Assembly (NCBI GenBank): GCA_964579295.1
Contig: CAZOGK010000018.1
Location: 1 to 64,000 of the forward strand
Source of the DNA: JAAYYY01 sp964579295
GTDB lineage: Bacteria > Chloroflexota > Anaerolineae > Promineifilales > Promineifilaceae
DNA length: 64,000 nt
Direction of reading: 5' to 3'
In this document: positions 9,271 through 16,398 of the stretch, in pieces
Layout of the letters: the number at the start of each line of letters is the position of its first letter
Numbering within the stretch: position 1 is the first letter of the stretch
Notes under the pieces: generated by a model
What the model was told of the DNA's origin: nothing
Database searches by the model: none
What the model saw: the letters and a program-made list of their open reading frames with translations, nothing else
Made by a program: the position numbers and the translations under genes

Positions 9271-10164
9271 ATGATACTTGTCGTAGGCGCGACCGGCATT
9301 GTCGGCGGCATGGTGACCCGCCGGCTCTTAGAACAGGGAAAAGAGGTCCGCATCCTCGTCCGTCACAATTCACCGTCCGACTATATGGCGCAGCAGGGCC
9401 TGGCCACGCCGGCCCGCGACCTTGTTGCCGCCGGCGCCCAACCCATGAGCGGCGACCTGGGCGACGAGCAGGCGCTGCGCCAGGCGTTGCAGGGCGTGCA
9501 AACCGTTATCGCCACCGCCAACTCCGCCATGCGCGGCGGCGACGACAATGTGCAAAGCGTCGACCGTGATGGCAACCGGCGCCTGGTCGATGCGGCTGCA
9601 GCGGCCGGGGTTGACCATTTCATCTTTGTCTCCGCCCTCGGCGCCGCCCTCGATAGTCCCAGCGACTTCCTGCGCGCCAAGGCTGAGACCGAGCGGTGTC
9701 TATGCGAAAGCGGCATGGCCTATACCATCCTCGCCCCCACGGCCTTCTTCGAGTCCTGGCCGGCAATGGTCGTGGGCCTGCCGGCCGCGCAAGGGCTGCC
9801 CGTCACCCTCGTGGGCGAAGGGCGCCGCCTGCACTCCTTTATCTCGAACCAGGATGTCGCCGCTTTTGTCGTCGCCGCTGTCGATAATCCCGACGCGCGC
9901 AACCAATATGTGCCTCTGGGCGGGCCCCAACCACTATCCTGGCGTGATGTCGTCGACGCCTACTCACAGGTCGCCGGCCGCGAGCTGCCCGTAAACTGGG
10001 TACAGCCCGGCGACCCCGTGCCTGGGCTGCCCGACCCCATGGCCGCCTTGCTGACTGCCATGGAGTTCTACGACTCCGCCGTAAGCATGGAAGACGCGGC
10101 CGCCGCCTACGGCGTCAGCCTCACACCACTTCACGAGTTCGCACGCCGGCAACTGTCTTCGTAG
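9271..10164 (+). CDS. NmrA-like NAD(P)-binding reductase/epimerase
   Basis: A 297-residue atypical short-chain dehydrogenase. VVGATGIVGGMVTRRLLEQG is the N-terminal dinucleotide-binding motif and VRILVR the end of strand 2; there is no classic YxxxK, which points to the NmrA/HSCARG branch (redox sensor or quinone reductase). The segment VDHFIFVSALGA is a typical NmrA core strand. The start is fixed by AAGGAGG at 9259-9264 five bases before ATG 9271. It follows the BTAD regulator by 98 bases and could be co-transcribed or regulated by it. Confidence 0.8.
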   Translation: MILVVGATGIVGGMVTRRLLEQGKEVRILVRHNSPSDYMAQQGLATPARDLVAAGAQPMSGDLGDEQALRQALQGVQTVIATANSAMRGGDDNVQSVDRDGNRRLVDAAAAAGVDHFIFVSALGAALDSPSDFLRAKAETERCLCESGMAYTILAPTAFFESWPAMVVGLPAAQGLPVTLVGEGRRLHSFISNQDVAAFVVAAVDNPDARNQYVPLGGPQPLSWRDVVDAYSQVAGRELPVNWVQPGDPVPGLPDPMAALLTAMEFYDSAVSMEDAAAAYGVSLTPLHEFARRQLSS

Positions 10165-10185
10165 TAAAGACATTGCCATAGGAGC

Positions 10186-10221
10186 TGGCCCACCGTCGTC
10201 TGGCGTGGCGACGGTGGGCCA
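10186..10221 (+). terminator. Strong hairpin after the NmrA-like gene
   Basis: Perfect 13-bp arms TGGCCCACCGTCG (10186-10198) and CGACGGTGGGCCA (10209-10221) surround a 10-base loop. There is no T-tract, so it may act as a Rho-independent-like barrier or a 3' stabiliser. Confidence 0.45.
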
Positions 10222-10240
10222 CGGGTGAAGCAGCGCGGGG

Positions 10241-10795
10241 ATGTGCGCTGCACCAATAAGGAAAAAGAAAAAGAATCAGGTAGTTGGAGCCCTCGGGCGC
10301 CTTCGCTGCGCCCTGCCTCAGCACGGAATCTGGCTGGCCATCGTCGTCCTGGCCTTACTGACCGCTTGCTCACCGGCCGCCGAGCAGTCGGCCCTGGTCT
10401 CCGCCACGCCATCGCTGGCGCCCACAGACGCCCCGCCGCCCACGGCCACCACGCCCCCGACCAACACGCCGACGGCTATGCCGACCGAGACGCCCACGGC
10501 CGTACCTACCGACACGCCTACGGCGGAGCCGACCGCAACCGAGCCGCCGGCGCAAACGCCAACGCCCGCTGCATCGCCCACGCCCCATCCTTCAGCTATC
10601 TGGCAGACTGGCCTGAGCTTCTCGCCAGACGGCGCGCTCTTTACGACGGGCGGCAGCGTGATTCTGGCCTACGACGATGCCCGTTATGCGCTGGTGCAGC
10701 CGTCTGACGGCGCCTTGTTGGCCGAATATGAGCTGCCGGGCAAGGCAACGGCCATTGACGTAGCCCTGGACACCGGCTACCTGCACAGGCTTTAG
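10241..10795 (+). pseudogene. 3'-truncated lipoprotein with Thr/Pro linker and start of a beta-propeller
   Basis: The 184-residue product has a Lys/Arg-rich start, a hydrophobic signal segment and a lipobox (VLALLTAC), then a roughly 65-residue linker made of TPT/PTE/PTA repeats, a style common in Chloroflexota lipoproteins. The last part (SFSPDGALFTTGGSVILAYD...YALVQPSDGALLAEYELPGKATAIDVALDTGYL) reads like the first blade of a WD40-type propeller. The frame then stops, although such proteins normally carry several more blades. The cut lies next to the accessory module at 10.9-14.3 kb, so insertion or deletion probably removed the 3' part. A complete short lipoprotein cannot be excluded. Confidence 0.6.
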
Positions 10796-10938
10796 GCTGC
10801 GCAAATGGCGGCGCTACCGGCGGCAACGGCGCTGGTATTTAAGCCCTACTTGCGGCCGGCCTGGATAATGCTCAGGTACTATATTCGGGGGTCTGGACTT
10901 CTCAAAACAACGCTATATAGAGGCAGATCTGGCGGCAC

Positions 10939-10969
10939 AAGCCCCATATATTTACCCTATATGGGGCTT
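10939..10969. repeat. Perfect inverted repeat / stem-loop
   Basis: AAGCCCCATATA (10939-10950) and TATATGGGGCTT (10958-10969) are perfect 12-bp arms around a 7-base loop. It sits in the 222-bp gap between the truncated lipoprotein and the ribbon-helix-helix gene, in locally AT-richer DNA. There is no T-tract. It could be a terminator for the minus-strand operon, a protein-binding palindrome or an element end. Confidence 0.7.
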
Positions 10970-11000
10970 ACAGAGGCCGTTGAACGGTGATCTGGCAACG

Positions 11001-11023
11001 AATATTTTATGAGTTACTCACAA
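11001..11023 (-). repeat. Site A, similar to a sequence at 41355-41379 in opposite orientation
   Basis: Read on the minus strand this site contains TTGTGAGTAAC then CATAAAATAT. Both blocks recur in the same order at 41355-41379 on the plus strand, and AGCCGAT lies just 5' of both. The site overlaps the stop codon of the 11018-11563 gene. Confidence 0.55.
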
Positions 11024-11563
11024 ATAATGATCGGCTATGCGCTCCCGCATGTCCGCCAGCGACTCAACCTGCTGCTCGTCGAAGTCGTTCTCGATGAAAG
11101 AACGTAGCAGCTCCAGGGCAAGCGTAAAGACATCACTGCGCGTCGCGCCAAAAAGGACGTTCAGTGTGCCGTGAATGCGGCCCAGATCGATGGCCTGCTG
11201 CGGCGAAACCCGGATAGAGGTCCAGCGCGCTTCGCCATCCCTGATTTTGGGCATACGCACGTCCCAGAGCAGGTAGAGGGATTCCAGGTCGGTAATACCT
11301 TCGGGAATATCACGGGTGCGGCCCGCCACGGCCCGGCGCAGCCCTTCCATGCGGGTGGAGAGGACCATCATCGCCATGTCCGGGATGTCGGCCCGGGCAA
11401 AGCCGGGCGGCAGTTTCACGGCCAGGGCGCTGACCTTCTTCTTCTGGGTTTCAGAGAGCGCGACGTAGACATTCTGCCGGCTGACCTCGCGCGGCGGCCG
11501 GCCCCTTCTTGGCTTATCCCGTAAGAGAGCCGCCAGTGTGCTCTCTTTCTGCGAACGACTCAC
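11018..11563 (-). CDS. Unknown protein with two putative ribbon-helix-helix segments
   Basis: This 181-residue basic-to-acidic protein is not one I recognise. The N-terminus has an AT-hook-like KPRRGRPPR. Residues about 28-75 (NVYVALSETQKKKVSALAVK...MAMMVLSTRMEGL) and about 115-160 (TSIRVSPQQAIDLGRIHGTL, then TRSDVFTLALELLRSFIE) each have the strand-helix-helix pattern of MetJ/Arc-type DNA-binding domains. The start overlaps the stop of the upstream ATPase gene (ATGA at 11560-11563), so the two are translationally coupled. I infer a DNA-binding partner of the ATPase, perhaps autoregulating through the palindrome at 12536-12558. The RHH call is by pattern only. Confidence 0.6.
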   Translation of the reverse strand: MSRSQKESTLAALLRDKPRRGRPPREVSRQNVYVALSETQKKKVSALAVKLPPGFARADIPDMAMMVLSTRMEGLRRAVAGRTRDIPEGITDLESLYLLWDVRMPKIRDGEARWTSIRVSPQQAIDLGRIHGTLNVLFGATRSDVFTLALELLRSFIENDFDEQQVESLADMRERIADHYL

Positions 11564-12447
11564 AGATTATCCTCCAGGCGCCGGTAGCTCTGCTGCTTGT
11601 TGAGGAAGTCTGACACAAACCGCTCGTTGATATGCTCGGCATCGGCGTCGAGCATCTCCAGGCAGAGGTGTAGACAGAGCAGACAGATGCTGCGCGGGTA
11701 GCCGCGCGTCTCACGCCAGATTGGCAGGATGGCGTCGTCGGTGAACAGGGGGCGCTGGCGCGGGTCGCGCCCGGCCGCCAGCAGCCGGTACTCAATCAAC
11801 GACTTGGTGTCGTCCGGCGTCAGCGGGTCCAGCGAGGAGCGCGTGGCGATGCGGTCGTTGAAGTCAGGCACGTCGCGCAGGTTGATATCCAGCTCCGGCC
11901 GCCCCAGCAGAATGAGCTGGAACGCCTTGCCTCCCTTGGGATCGCGGAAGTTCAACATGCGGCGCAGCTCGACAAACTGCTCCACGCCCAGCTCATGCGC
12001 CTCGTCGATGATGATCAGCGGCAGCACGCCCTTCTCCGACTGGCGCACCAGGAAGCCACGAAACTCGTTCAGCTGATCTTCCGTCGCCCGGCGCGTGCGC
12101 AGGTCAAACTCGGCGGCGATGCGCCGCAGCAGCAGCAGGCCGCTGCGCTTGGGCGGCTCGTCTACGCGCGCCGCCACGAAGTCGGGCCGGCGCTGGTAGC
12201 GGCTGTGGAACCAGGAAGCCAGCGTCGTCTTACCGGTGCCCACCTCGCCGACCACGACCGAGGCGCCCTGGCCGGCTTCGACCATGAAGCTGACCTTGGA
12301 GAGCGCCCGCCGCGTATCGTCGGAGATATACATGAACCGTGGATCGGCCTCAATGCTGAATGGGGGCATGACGACGCCCAGACGATCCCATTTCGGCTGT
12401 GCAAACCGCTCCAATTCCAGGGCCGGATTCACTTCATCTATCATCAT
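11560..12447 (-). CDS. ExeA/TniB-like AAA ATPase
   Basis: The 295-residue protein carries Walker A GEVGTGKTT near residue 66, Walker B LPLIIIDEAHEL near 142, a sensor-like LILLGRPEL and a C-terminal helical lid with GYPRSICLLC. The N-terminus (PFSIEADPRFMYIS) matches the ExeA/MshM/TniB subgroup, in which an ATPase works with a peptidoglycan-binding partner (ExeA) or a DDE transposase (TniB/MuB type). No secretion gene or transposase is present here; instead it is coupled to a putative DNA-binding protein. ATG at 12447 or 12444 follows GAGGA. A promoter lies at 12510-12538. Function in this module is unknown. Confidence 0.75.
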   Translation of the reverse strand: MMIDEVNPALELERFAQPKWDRLGVVMPPFSIEADPRFMYISDDTRRALSKVSFMVEAGQGASVVVGEVGTGKTTLASWFHSRYQRRPDFVAARVDEPPKRSGLLLLRRIAAEFDLRTRRATEDQLNEFRGFLVRQSEKGVLPLIIIDEAHELGVEQFVELRRMLNFRDPKGGKAFQLILLGRPELDINLRDVPDFNDRIATRSSLDPLTPDDTKSLIEYRLLAAGRDPRQRPLFTDDAILPIWRETRGYPRSICLLCLHLCLEMLDADAEHINERFVSDFLNKQQSYRRLEDNL

Positions 12448-12509
12448 TAAGTCCTCACGACCGGTAGGCTATGCGCCACAATACGGCTAAACTGGCTGAC
12501 ACGGAGATA

Positions 12510-12538
12510 ATTGTACGGAAGTTTGGGGACAAAATCAA
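12510..12538 (-). promoter_or_regulatory. Promoter of the ATPase-RHH operon
   Basis: On the minus strand TTGATT (12538-12533) and TACAAT (12515-12510) are 17 bp apart, about 65 bases upstream of the ATPase start. The -35 box overlaps the palindrome at 12536-12558. Confidence 0.5.
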
Positions 12539-12558
12539 ATCTATATGCTATAGATTTG
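12536..12558. promoter_or_regulatory. Palindromic operator between divergent promoters
   Basis: CAAATCTATA (12536-12545) and TATAGATTTG (12549-12558) are perfect 10-bp arms around TGC. A further half-site AAATCTA occurs at 12568-12574. The palindrome touches the -35 boxes of both the minus (12510-12538) and plus (12559-12587) promoters, the geometry of a shared operator. Confidence 0.6.
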
Positions 12559-12587
12559 TTGACACCTAAATCTATTTTTGTTAGACT
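12559..12587 (+). promoter_or_regulatory. Promoter reading toward the 13025 gene
   Basis: TTGACA (12559-12564) and TAGACT (12582-12587) are spaced 17 bp. It immediately abuts the palindrome and contains another half-site in its spacer. A transcript from here would have about 430 untranslated bases before GTG 13025. Confidence 0.55.
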
Positions 12588-13024
12588 GCTCTCAGGTTGT
12601 GGCTTTAACCTACGTGCCAGATCCGTGGAACTTTACCGTGTCCAATTGGGGGTGGGTAGAGGAAGGAAATGTGAAGAGCGAGCAGAACGCTCTACGGCAT
12701 CAACTTCCCTGCGCCCAGCATCCCATCGTAGCGTTCGCCGCTGCCTAAGAAAAAGGCCAGGCGTATAAACGCTTGGCCTTGTCCCAGTTAAACTGCCGTC
12801 GCTGGCGTTGGTGCCGCCAACACCGTCGCCAGAGCCCCTTGAGTGGGGATGGGGTTTTTGTGCCCCGCGGCAGCTTACCAGTTGCGTTAAGAGCATAGCA
12901 CAGCCGTGCAACCCTGTCAATGGCAAGGGATTCCTACGTAAAAGTAGCGTGAATTCTGCCCTGACACGCCTTCTCAGGCGCTGCTTGCCGCTGCCTGCCA
13001 CGCTCTTGCGCTGCCGCGTGAGAC
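12588..13024 (+). other. Long non-coding leader before the 13025 gene
   Basis: No open frame here looks coding on either strand; the long minus-strand frame covering it is Arg/Ala/Gly-rich and has no recognisable domain. The stretch holds a terminator-like hairpin at 12753-12780, a second hairpin-like region near 12807-12837 (CTGGCG...CGCCAG), and CCCC/GGGG runs followed by GGTTTTTG near 12833-12862. An in-frame TGA at 13019-13021 excludes an earlier start of the downstream gene. It may be a regulatory leader or carry a replication origin; neither is shown. Confidence 0.4.
12753..12780 (-). terminator. Terminator-like hairpin oriented to the minus strand
   Basis: AAGGCCAGGCGT and ACGCTTGGCCTT form a 12-bp stem with one G-U pair and a 4-base loop. 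The A-run just left of it (12749-12754) becomes a U-run on the minus strand. No minus-strand gene lies immediately upstream, so it may stop antisense transcription. Confidence 0.45.
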
Positions 13025-14341
13025 GTGAGTATTCATTGCCGCCCTGTCGCTGCCTCTCCCCAACTGGCAGCGGCGCAAGAGCAACTCGACAGGCTGCGCC
13101 GGCAAAGGCGCCACGACAGGCTCGCCGCGGGTCTCCCGGTGCAGACCACGCCCGACGGCCGGCGCCTGGCCGCCCCCTGCCCCGTCTCGTCTGCCCCGCC
13201 GCTCGCCCCGCACCTGGGCTGGGAGAGCGAAAGCTTCGTCCGCGCCCATCGGGCAGCAACCGCCCGCCACGAGCGGCTGGCGGCCTATCGCGACGCGCAG
13301 GAACGGCGCTGGCTGACCCCGCCGGCCGCCCTACCCCAACCGACCCCGGCAGCACTGCTTCCGCCTGCGGCAGCCGCACCCGCCCCCGCTGAGTCGTGCC
13401 CGCCTGAGCCTGAGCCAACCGTCCGCCTCTATCCCGAGCTGGCAGTCGCCATGCTGCGCCAGGGCGTCGCCGCGGCCGGCCGCCTCTGGCTGCTGCTGCA
13501 CCATCTCGACGGCAGCGGCCAGGGCTGGGTTGGCGCGGCAGAGGCGCGAGCGGCGCTCAGCAGCGCCGGCGGCGATCTCTACCTGTGCGGCTGGCGCCAG
13601 CTGCGCAACCTGCTTGCCGCCGGCGACGGGCTATTCTGGCAGCGGGACGGCAGCGCCGGCAGCGCCGGGGAGCCGCGCATCTGGCTGGCCGGCGCCGCCC
13701 GCGTCTGCCAGCGGCTCGGCGTCGAGCAGGTCCGCCTGGAGCCGGTCCGGCTGCCGCTCGCCGTGCTGCTAGAGGGCATTGGCGCGGTGCGCGCCCACTT
13801 CTATGCCAGCTACCACAGCAGCCGCCAGGGCCGGCCCATCGCGCGCGCCACGCTGGCGGAGCTGACGGCGGTCAGCCGCCGCAGCCAGCGCGCCTATGAG
13901 CGGACCGCCGGCGTCCGCAGCCAGGCCAACTGGGCCATCGGCCCGGCGCAGCCAGACGGCGATGCCCAGGAGCTGGCCTGGCGCCAGGGGCAGGCGCTCT
14001 TTACATACAACGATCGCCGCGGGCGCTATGGCCGCCCGGGCGCCACTTACTTCTGCTGGCAACTGCCAAACAGCTATCAAGGCCCGCACGTCACGCAGGG
14101 CCGGAGTCCGAAGAAAGCGCTTAACCAACAGCTTGTAGACCTGTACAGTCAAGGGATGACGGGGAACGGCAAGCAGGAAGGTGAAGCTGAGCAACGCGGC
14201 TCGCGCTTCTTCGACAACGGTCCGGCAGCTGTGCGCGCGCTGGGCCGCGGCCAGCCGCGGGATATCTACTGGCTCGGCAAACAGCGCGAACGCCATTACC
14301 AGATCTGGCACCTGTTCCCCGCCCTAGAGGACAAATCCTGA
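13025..14341 (+). CDS. Unknown accessory protein with a helix-turn-helix-like central region
   Basis: I do not recognise this 438-residue protein. Residues about 15-100 form an Arg-rich coiled-coil-like segment, followed by a Pro/Ala linker (about 103-133). The central part (LWLLLHHLDGSGQGWVGAAEARAAL...YLCGWRQLRNLLAAGDGLFWQRD) and TLAELTAVSRRSQRAYERTAGV look like winged-helix or helix-turn-helix units such as those of plasmid replication initiators. The C-terminal third is basic. GTG 13025 is the earliest possible start because TGA precedes it in frame; no good ribosome site is seen, so a later start is possible. It is divergent from the ATPase-RHH operon and shares the control region at 12.5 kb. 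A replication role is only a guess. Confidence 0.55.
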   Translation: MSIHCRPVAASPQLAAAQEQLDRLRRQRRHDRLAAGLPVQTTPDGRRLAAPCPVSSAPPLAPHLGWESESFVRAHRAATARHERLAAYRDAQERRWLTPPAALPQPTPAALLPPAAAAPAPAESCPPEPEPTVRLYPELAVAMLRQGVAAAGRLWLLLHHLDGSGQGWVGAAEARAALSSAGGDLYLCGWRQLRNLLAAGDGLFWQRDGSAGSAGEPRIWLAGAARVCQRLGVEQVRLEPVRLPLAVLLEGIGAVRAHFYASYHSSRQGRPIARATLAELTAVSRRSQRAYERTAGVRSQANWAIGPAQPDGDAQELAWRQGQALFTYNDRRGRYGRPGATYFCWQLPNSYQGPHVTQGRSPKKALNQQLVDLYSQGMTGNGKQEGEAEQRGSRFFDNGPAAVRALGRGQPRDIYWLGKQRERHYQIWHLFPALEDKS

Positions 14342-14578
14342 TGGCTCGCTTACGCTGCGCCGGATGCCGGAAAGAAGTTGCACCCGTACTAAGGGCTATC
14401 AAGCAAAAGGCTATTAACGCCAGCCATGCCCAGACCCAAAAACCCTATTGTTCGTCTCTCGCGAACGGATGGCCCGCAACCATCACAGCCTTTATCCTAA
14501 CCCGGCAGCGGCCGCCACGACGGGCCCGATTCCCTGGGGATAACAAAGCTGATCCACTGGCGTGCGCCCCCTGGCCGG

Positions 14579-14986
14579 TTAGCGTCCAGAGCCGTCCGCT
14601 TCGTCCTTACGCTCCCCCTGGTTGCCGTCATTCATCTCCCGGTAGCGCTGCCGGGAGGCCATTGTCGATTCCACTTCGCCCGGACTCGGGTTCAGCTCGA
14701 ACCCTTCCCAGCCTTGCTGCTGCCAGCTAAAGGGAAATTCGTCAACCTGCTGCGCGCCGGCTTCCTCCAGCAGGGAGCGGGCCCGCTGCCCTGACTCGCC
14801 CAGCGCGCGCACGGCAACGACGACAGCACCCTGGCGCACCGCGTCCGCTATCGCGCCGGCAATGTGCGTGTCGACCTCGGTCACCACGTCGATGTCTGTC
14901 TCGACGAATTTGCCGGCCAGCAGCGCCCGTACCGCCGTCTGCGCGGCTTTCGGCTGCTCGAAGAGCGCGATGACAGTGGTTGCCAC
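14579..14986 (-). CDS. YflT-like general stress domain protein
   Basis: The 135-residue protein begins TTVIALFEQPKAAQTAVRALLAGKF and continues DIDVVTE...GAIADAVRQGAVVVAVRA, the ferredoxin-like general-stress-protein-17M (YflT) pattern. The last 50 residues are polar and probably disordered. It is the distal gene of a minus-strand stress/envelope cluster, two bases after the SRPBCC gene. No enzymatic motif is seen. The 237 bases between it and the 13025 gene hold only weak short frames. Confidence 0.65.
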   Translation of the reverse strand: MATTVIALFEQPKAAQTAVRALLAGKFVETDIDVVTEVDTHIAGAIADAVRQGAVVVAVRALGESGQRARSLLEEAGAQQVDEFPFSWQQQGWEGFELNPSPGEVESTMASRQRYREMNDGNQGERKDEADGSGR

Positions 14987-14988
14987 GG

Positions 14989-15441
14989 CTACATATCCGT
15001 CCGGTCGTACATGCCCTCGGCGAACGCTTTAAAGTTGCGCAGATCTTCTTCCAGAACTTCTTCTGGGTTCGTCAGCAGCCGGGCCACGGCTGCGCCGGCC
15101 TTACCGCCCACCGGCTGGTATTGCATGATGACTGTGATCTCCGTCTCGTCATGCGGCAGGCTGTTGAAGGTCACCTGCCCGCTGGTCGTCAAGGCGCCGG
15201 CATTATCCTTGGTATTCCAGGCCAGGCGCTTGTCCTTCTCGTAACGGGTCATCTCCGCGGTCCACTTGAGCGACGCCCCCATCGGCCCCGACAGCGTCCA
15301 TTCGCTGCTCTTCTCGCCCACTTTCTTCACCGACTTCAGGTTCTTCATGAAGTGGGGGAAATTCTCAAAGTTGGACCAGAGGGCAAAGACGTCGGCAACG
15401 TCTGCCTTCACAATCATGCTTCTGGTAATCTGTTGCGCCAT
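14989..15441 (-). CDS. SRPBCC (cyclase/dehydrase-like) protein
   Basis: The 150-residue product has VKADVADVFALWSNFENFPHFMKNLKSVKKVGEKSSEWTL and ends in a long helix (EEVLEEDLRNFKAFAEG), the START-like lipid/ligand-binding fold of the polyketide-cyclase/dehydrase family. Such proteins next to DUF2892 proteins are common in stress loci. ATG 15441 is preceded by AGGAGA, which excludes the longer frame starting at 15516. Ligand is unknown. Confidence 0.8.
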   Translation of the reverse strand: MAQQITRSMIVKADVADVFALWSNFENFPHFMKNLKSVKKVGEKSSEWTLSGPMGASLKWTAEMTRYEKDKRLAWNTKDNAGALTTSGQVTFNSLPHDETEITVIMQYQPVGGKAGAAVARLLTNPEEVLEEDLRNFKAFAEGMYDRTDM

Positions 15442-15476
15442 TTCAGTTTCTCCTGCTAATGCGGCTATGGCGGATG

Positions 15477-15839
15477 TTAGCCGCCGTTGTCTCCCCGCTC
15501 GCGGCCCATTGTCCACGATGGCGGGTCGCTGGTGGGGAACGACTCCCAGGAAGATTCCATCACCTCGTCGCCATCATCGACCTCTGGCGGCGGCGTTGCG
15601 TCCGCCGGCAGCATGGTCTCGTAGTAATCTGGCCCCACGCCCAACAGGTCGTAGACAACGCAATGTCCGCGCAGCCCGCGGTAGATCAGGTAACCGCCGG
15701 CGAACGCGGTGAGCAGGCCGCCAATCGACTTGCGTCCCAGCCCAGCTACTGTCAGGACGGCGCCGCCCATGAGCGAGAGCCAGCGCTCTCCATCCTGCAC
15801 GTTGCGGTTTCTTGCTGCGAAAGTTTGTAGGTTGATCAT
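15477..15839 (-). CDS. DUF2892 (YgaP-like) inner membrane protein
   Basis: In this 120-residue protein NVQDGERWLSLMGGAVLTVAGL and SIGGLLTAFAGGYLIYRGLRGHCVVYDLLG form the two short membrane helices of the DUF2892 family; the last 45 residues are acidic and soluble. The start overlaps the stop of the DUF2383 gene by four bases (15836-15839), so the genes are coupled. Role unknown; membrane partner of stress proteins is plausible. Confidence 0.75.
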   Translation of the reverse strand: MINLQTFAARNRNVQDGERWLSLMGGAVLTVAGLGRKSIGGLLTAFAGGYLIYRGLRGHCVVYDLLGVGPDYYETMLPADATPPPEVDDGDEVMESSWESFPTSDPPSWTMGRERGDNGG

Positions 15840-16375
15840 CTGCTTTCCCTCACTTGCCTCGTCTCTTCTGGCGGCGGCCCCGCTCCGCGCGCCAGCATCG
15901 CTTGCAGCGCCTGCAGCCGATCCCGCGCGGCGCGAATAGCTTCATACTGCTCCTCGACAACCGGCTCGAGCTGCCCCGGTCCGATTGCCTTCCTGGCCTC
16001 TTCATAGACTTCTAGCGCCGCCGCATCGCCGGCCAGGCACTCCGCAATCATGGCGGCGTCGCCCCGGACGACGAAGCGCTTGAACCTGATCCAGAGACGA
16101 TGGATGCCGCCTGCCAGGTCGCCGCCGATTTCGGGAGCGCCGTCCAGATGCAGCACCTCGTCGCGCAGCGCCTCGGCAAAGGAGAGCCGCTGCTGGGCAT
16201 AATCGCTAAACAGGGCCGCCAGTGGCTCCCCGGTCACGCGGGTGGCCGTCAGCTCGTAACCGCTGGCGCCGTTGTAGCACATGGCGATCAGGTCGTTGAG
16301 CAGGACGATCTGTGTCTTCGTGTCCAGGCTGGGAAGCTGCTCTGTCTTTGTCTGCAGCGCTTCCATAGTTGTCAT
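15836..16375 (-). CDS. DUF2383 / PA2169-type four-helix protein
   Basis: The 179-residue protein begins with LDTKTQIVLLNDLIAMCYNGASGYELTATRV and continues with long amphipathic helices (LRDEVLHLDGAPEIGGDLAGGIHRLWIRFKRFVVRGDAAMIAECLAGDAAALEVYEEA), matching the ferritin-like four-helix DUF2383 family, related to stress and spore-coat CotF-like proteins. His and Glu residues could bind metal, but a complete diiron set is not evident. No strong ribosome site precedes the ATG at 16375; ATG 16366 is an alternative. It lies between YihY and DUF2892. Confidence 0.7.
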   Translation of the reverse strand: MTTMEALQTKTEQLPSLDTKTQIVLLNDLIAMCYNGASGYELTATRVTGEPLAALFSDYAQQRLSFAEALRDEVLHLDGAPEIGGDLAGGIHRLWIRFKRFVVRGDAAMIAECLAGDAAALEVYEEARKAIGPGQLEPVVEEQYEAIRAARDRLQALQAMLARGAGPPPEETRQVRESR

Positions 16376-16398
16376 AAGATATCCACAGGCACAGCCGG

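Noticed and set aside
10438..10575. Thr/Pro-coding tandem repeats as a CRISPR or minisatellite
   Set aside because: The repetition follows codons for a TPT/PTE linker, with irregular units; no spacer structure.
11560..12447. ATPase as part of a Tn7/Tn5053-like transposon
   Set aside because: No DDE transposase, TnsC partner gene, terminal repeats or target-site duplication is visible in the window.
12633..13418. 261-residue minus-strand frame across the leader and the start of the 13025 gene
   Set aside because: Low-complexity Arg/Ala/Gly/Pro composition, no domain, no ribosome site; it is antisense to better candidates.
14341..14730. 129-residue frame overlapping the stop of the 13025 gene (TGATG)
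   Set aside because: The overlap is tempting, but the product has no recognisable domain and its second half is antisense to the YflT-like gene; a short frame at 14427-14501 (starts MPRPKNPIVRLSRTDG) may be a gene remnant but is too short to support.
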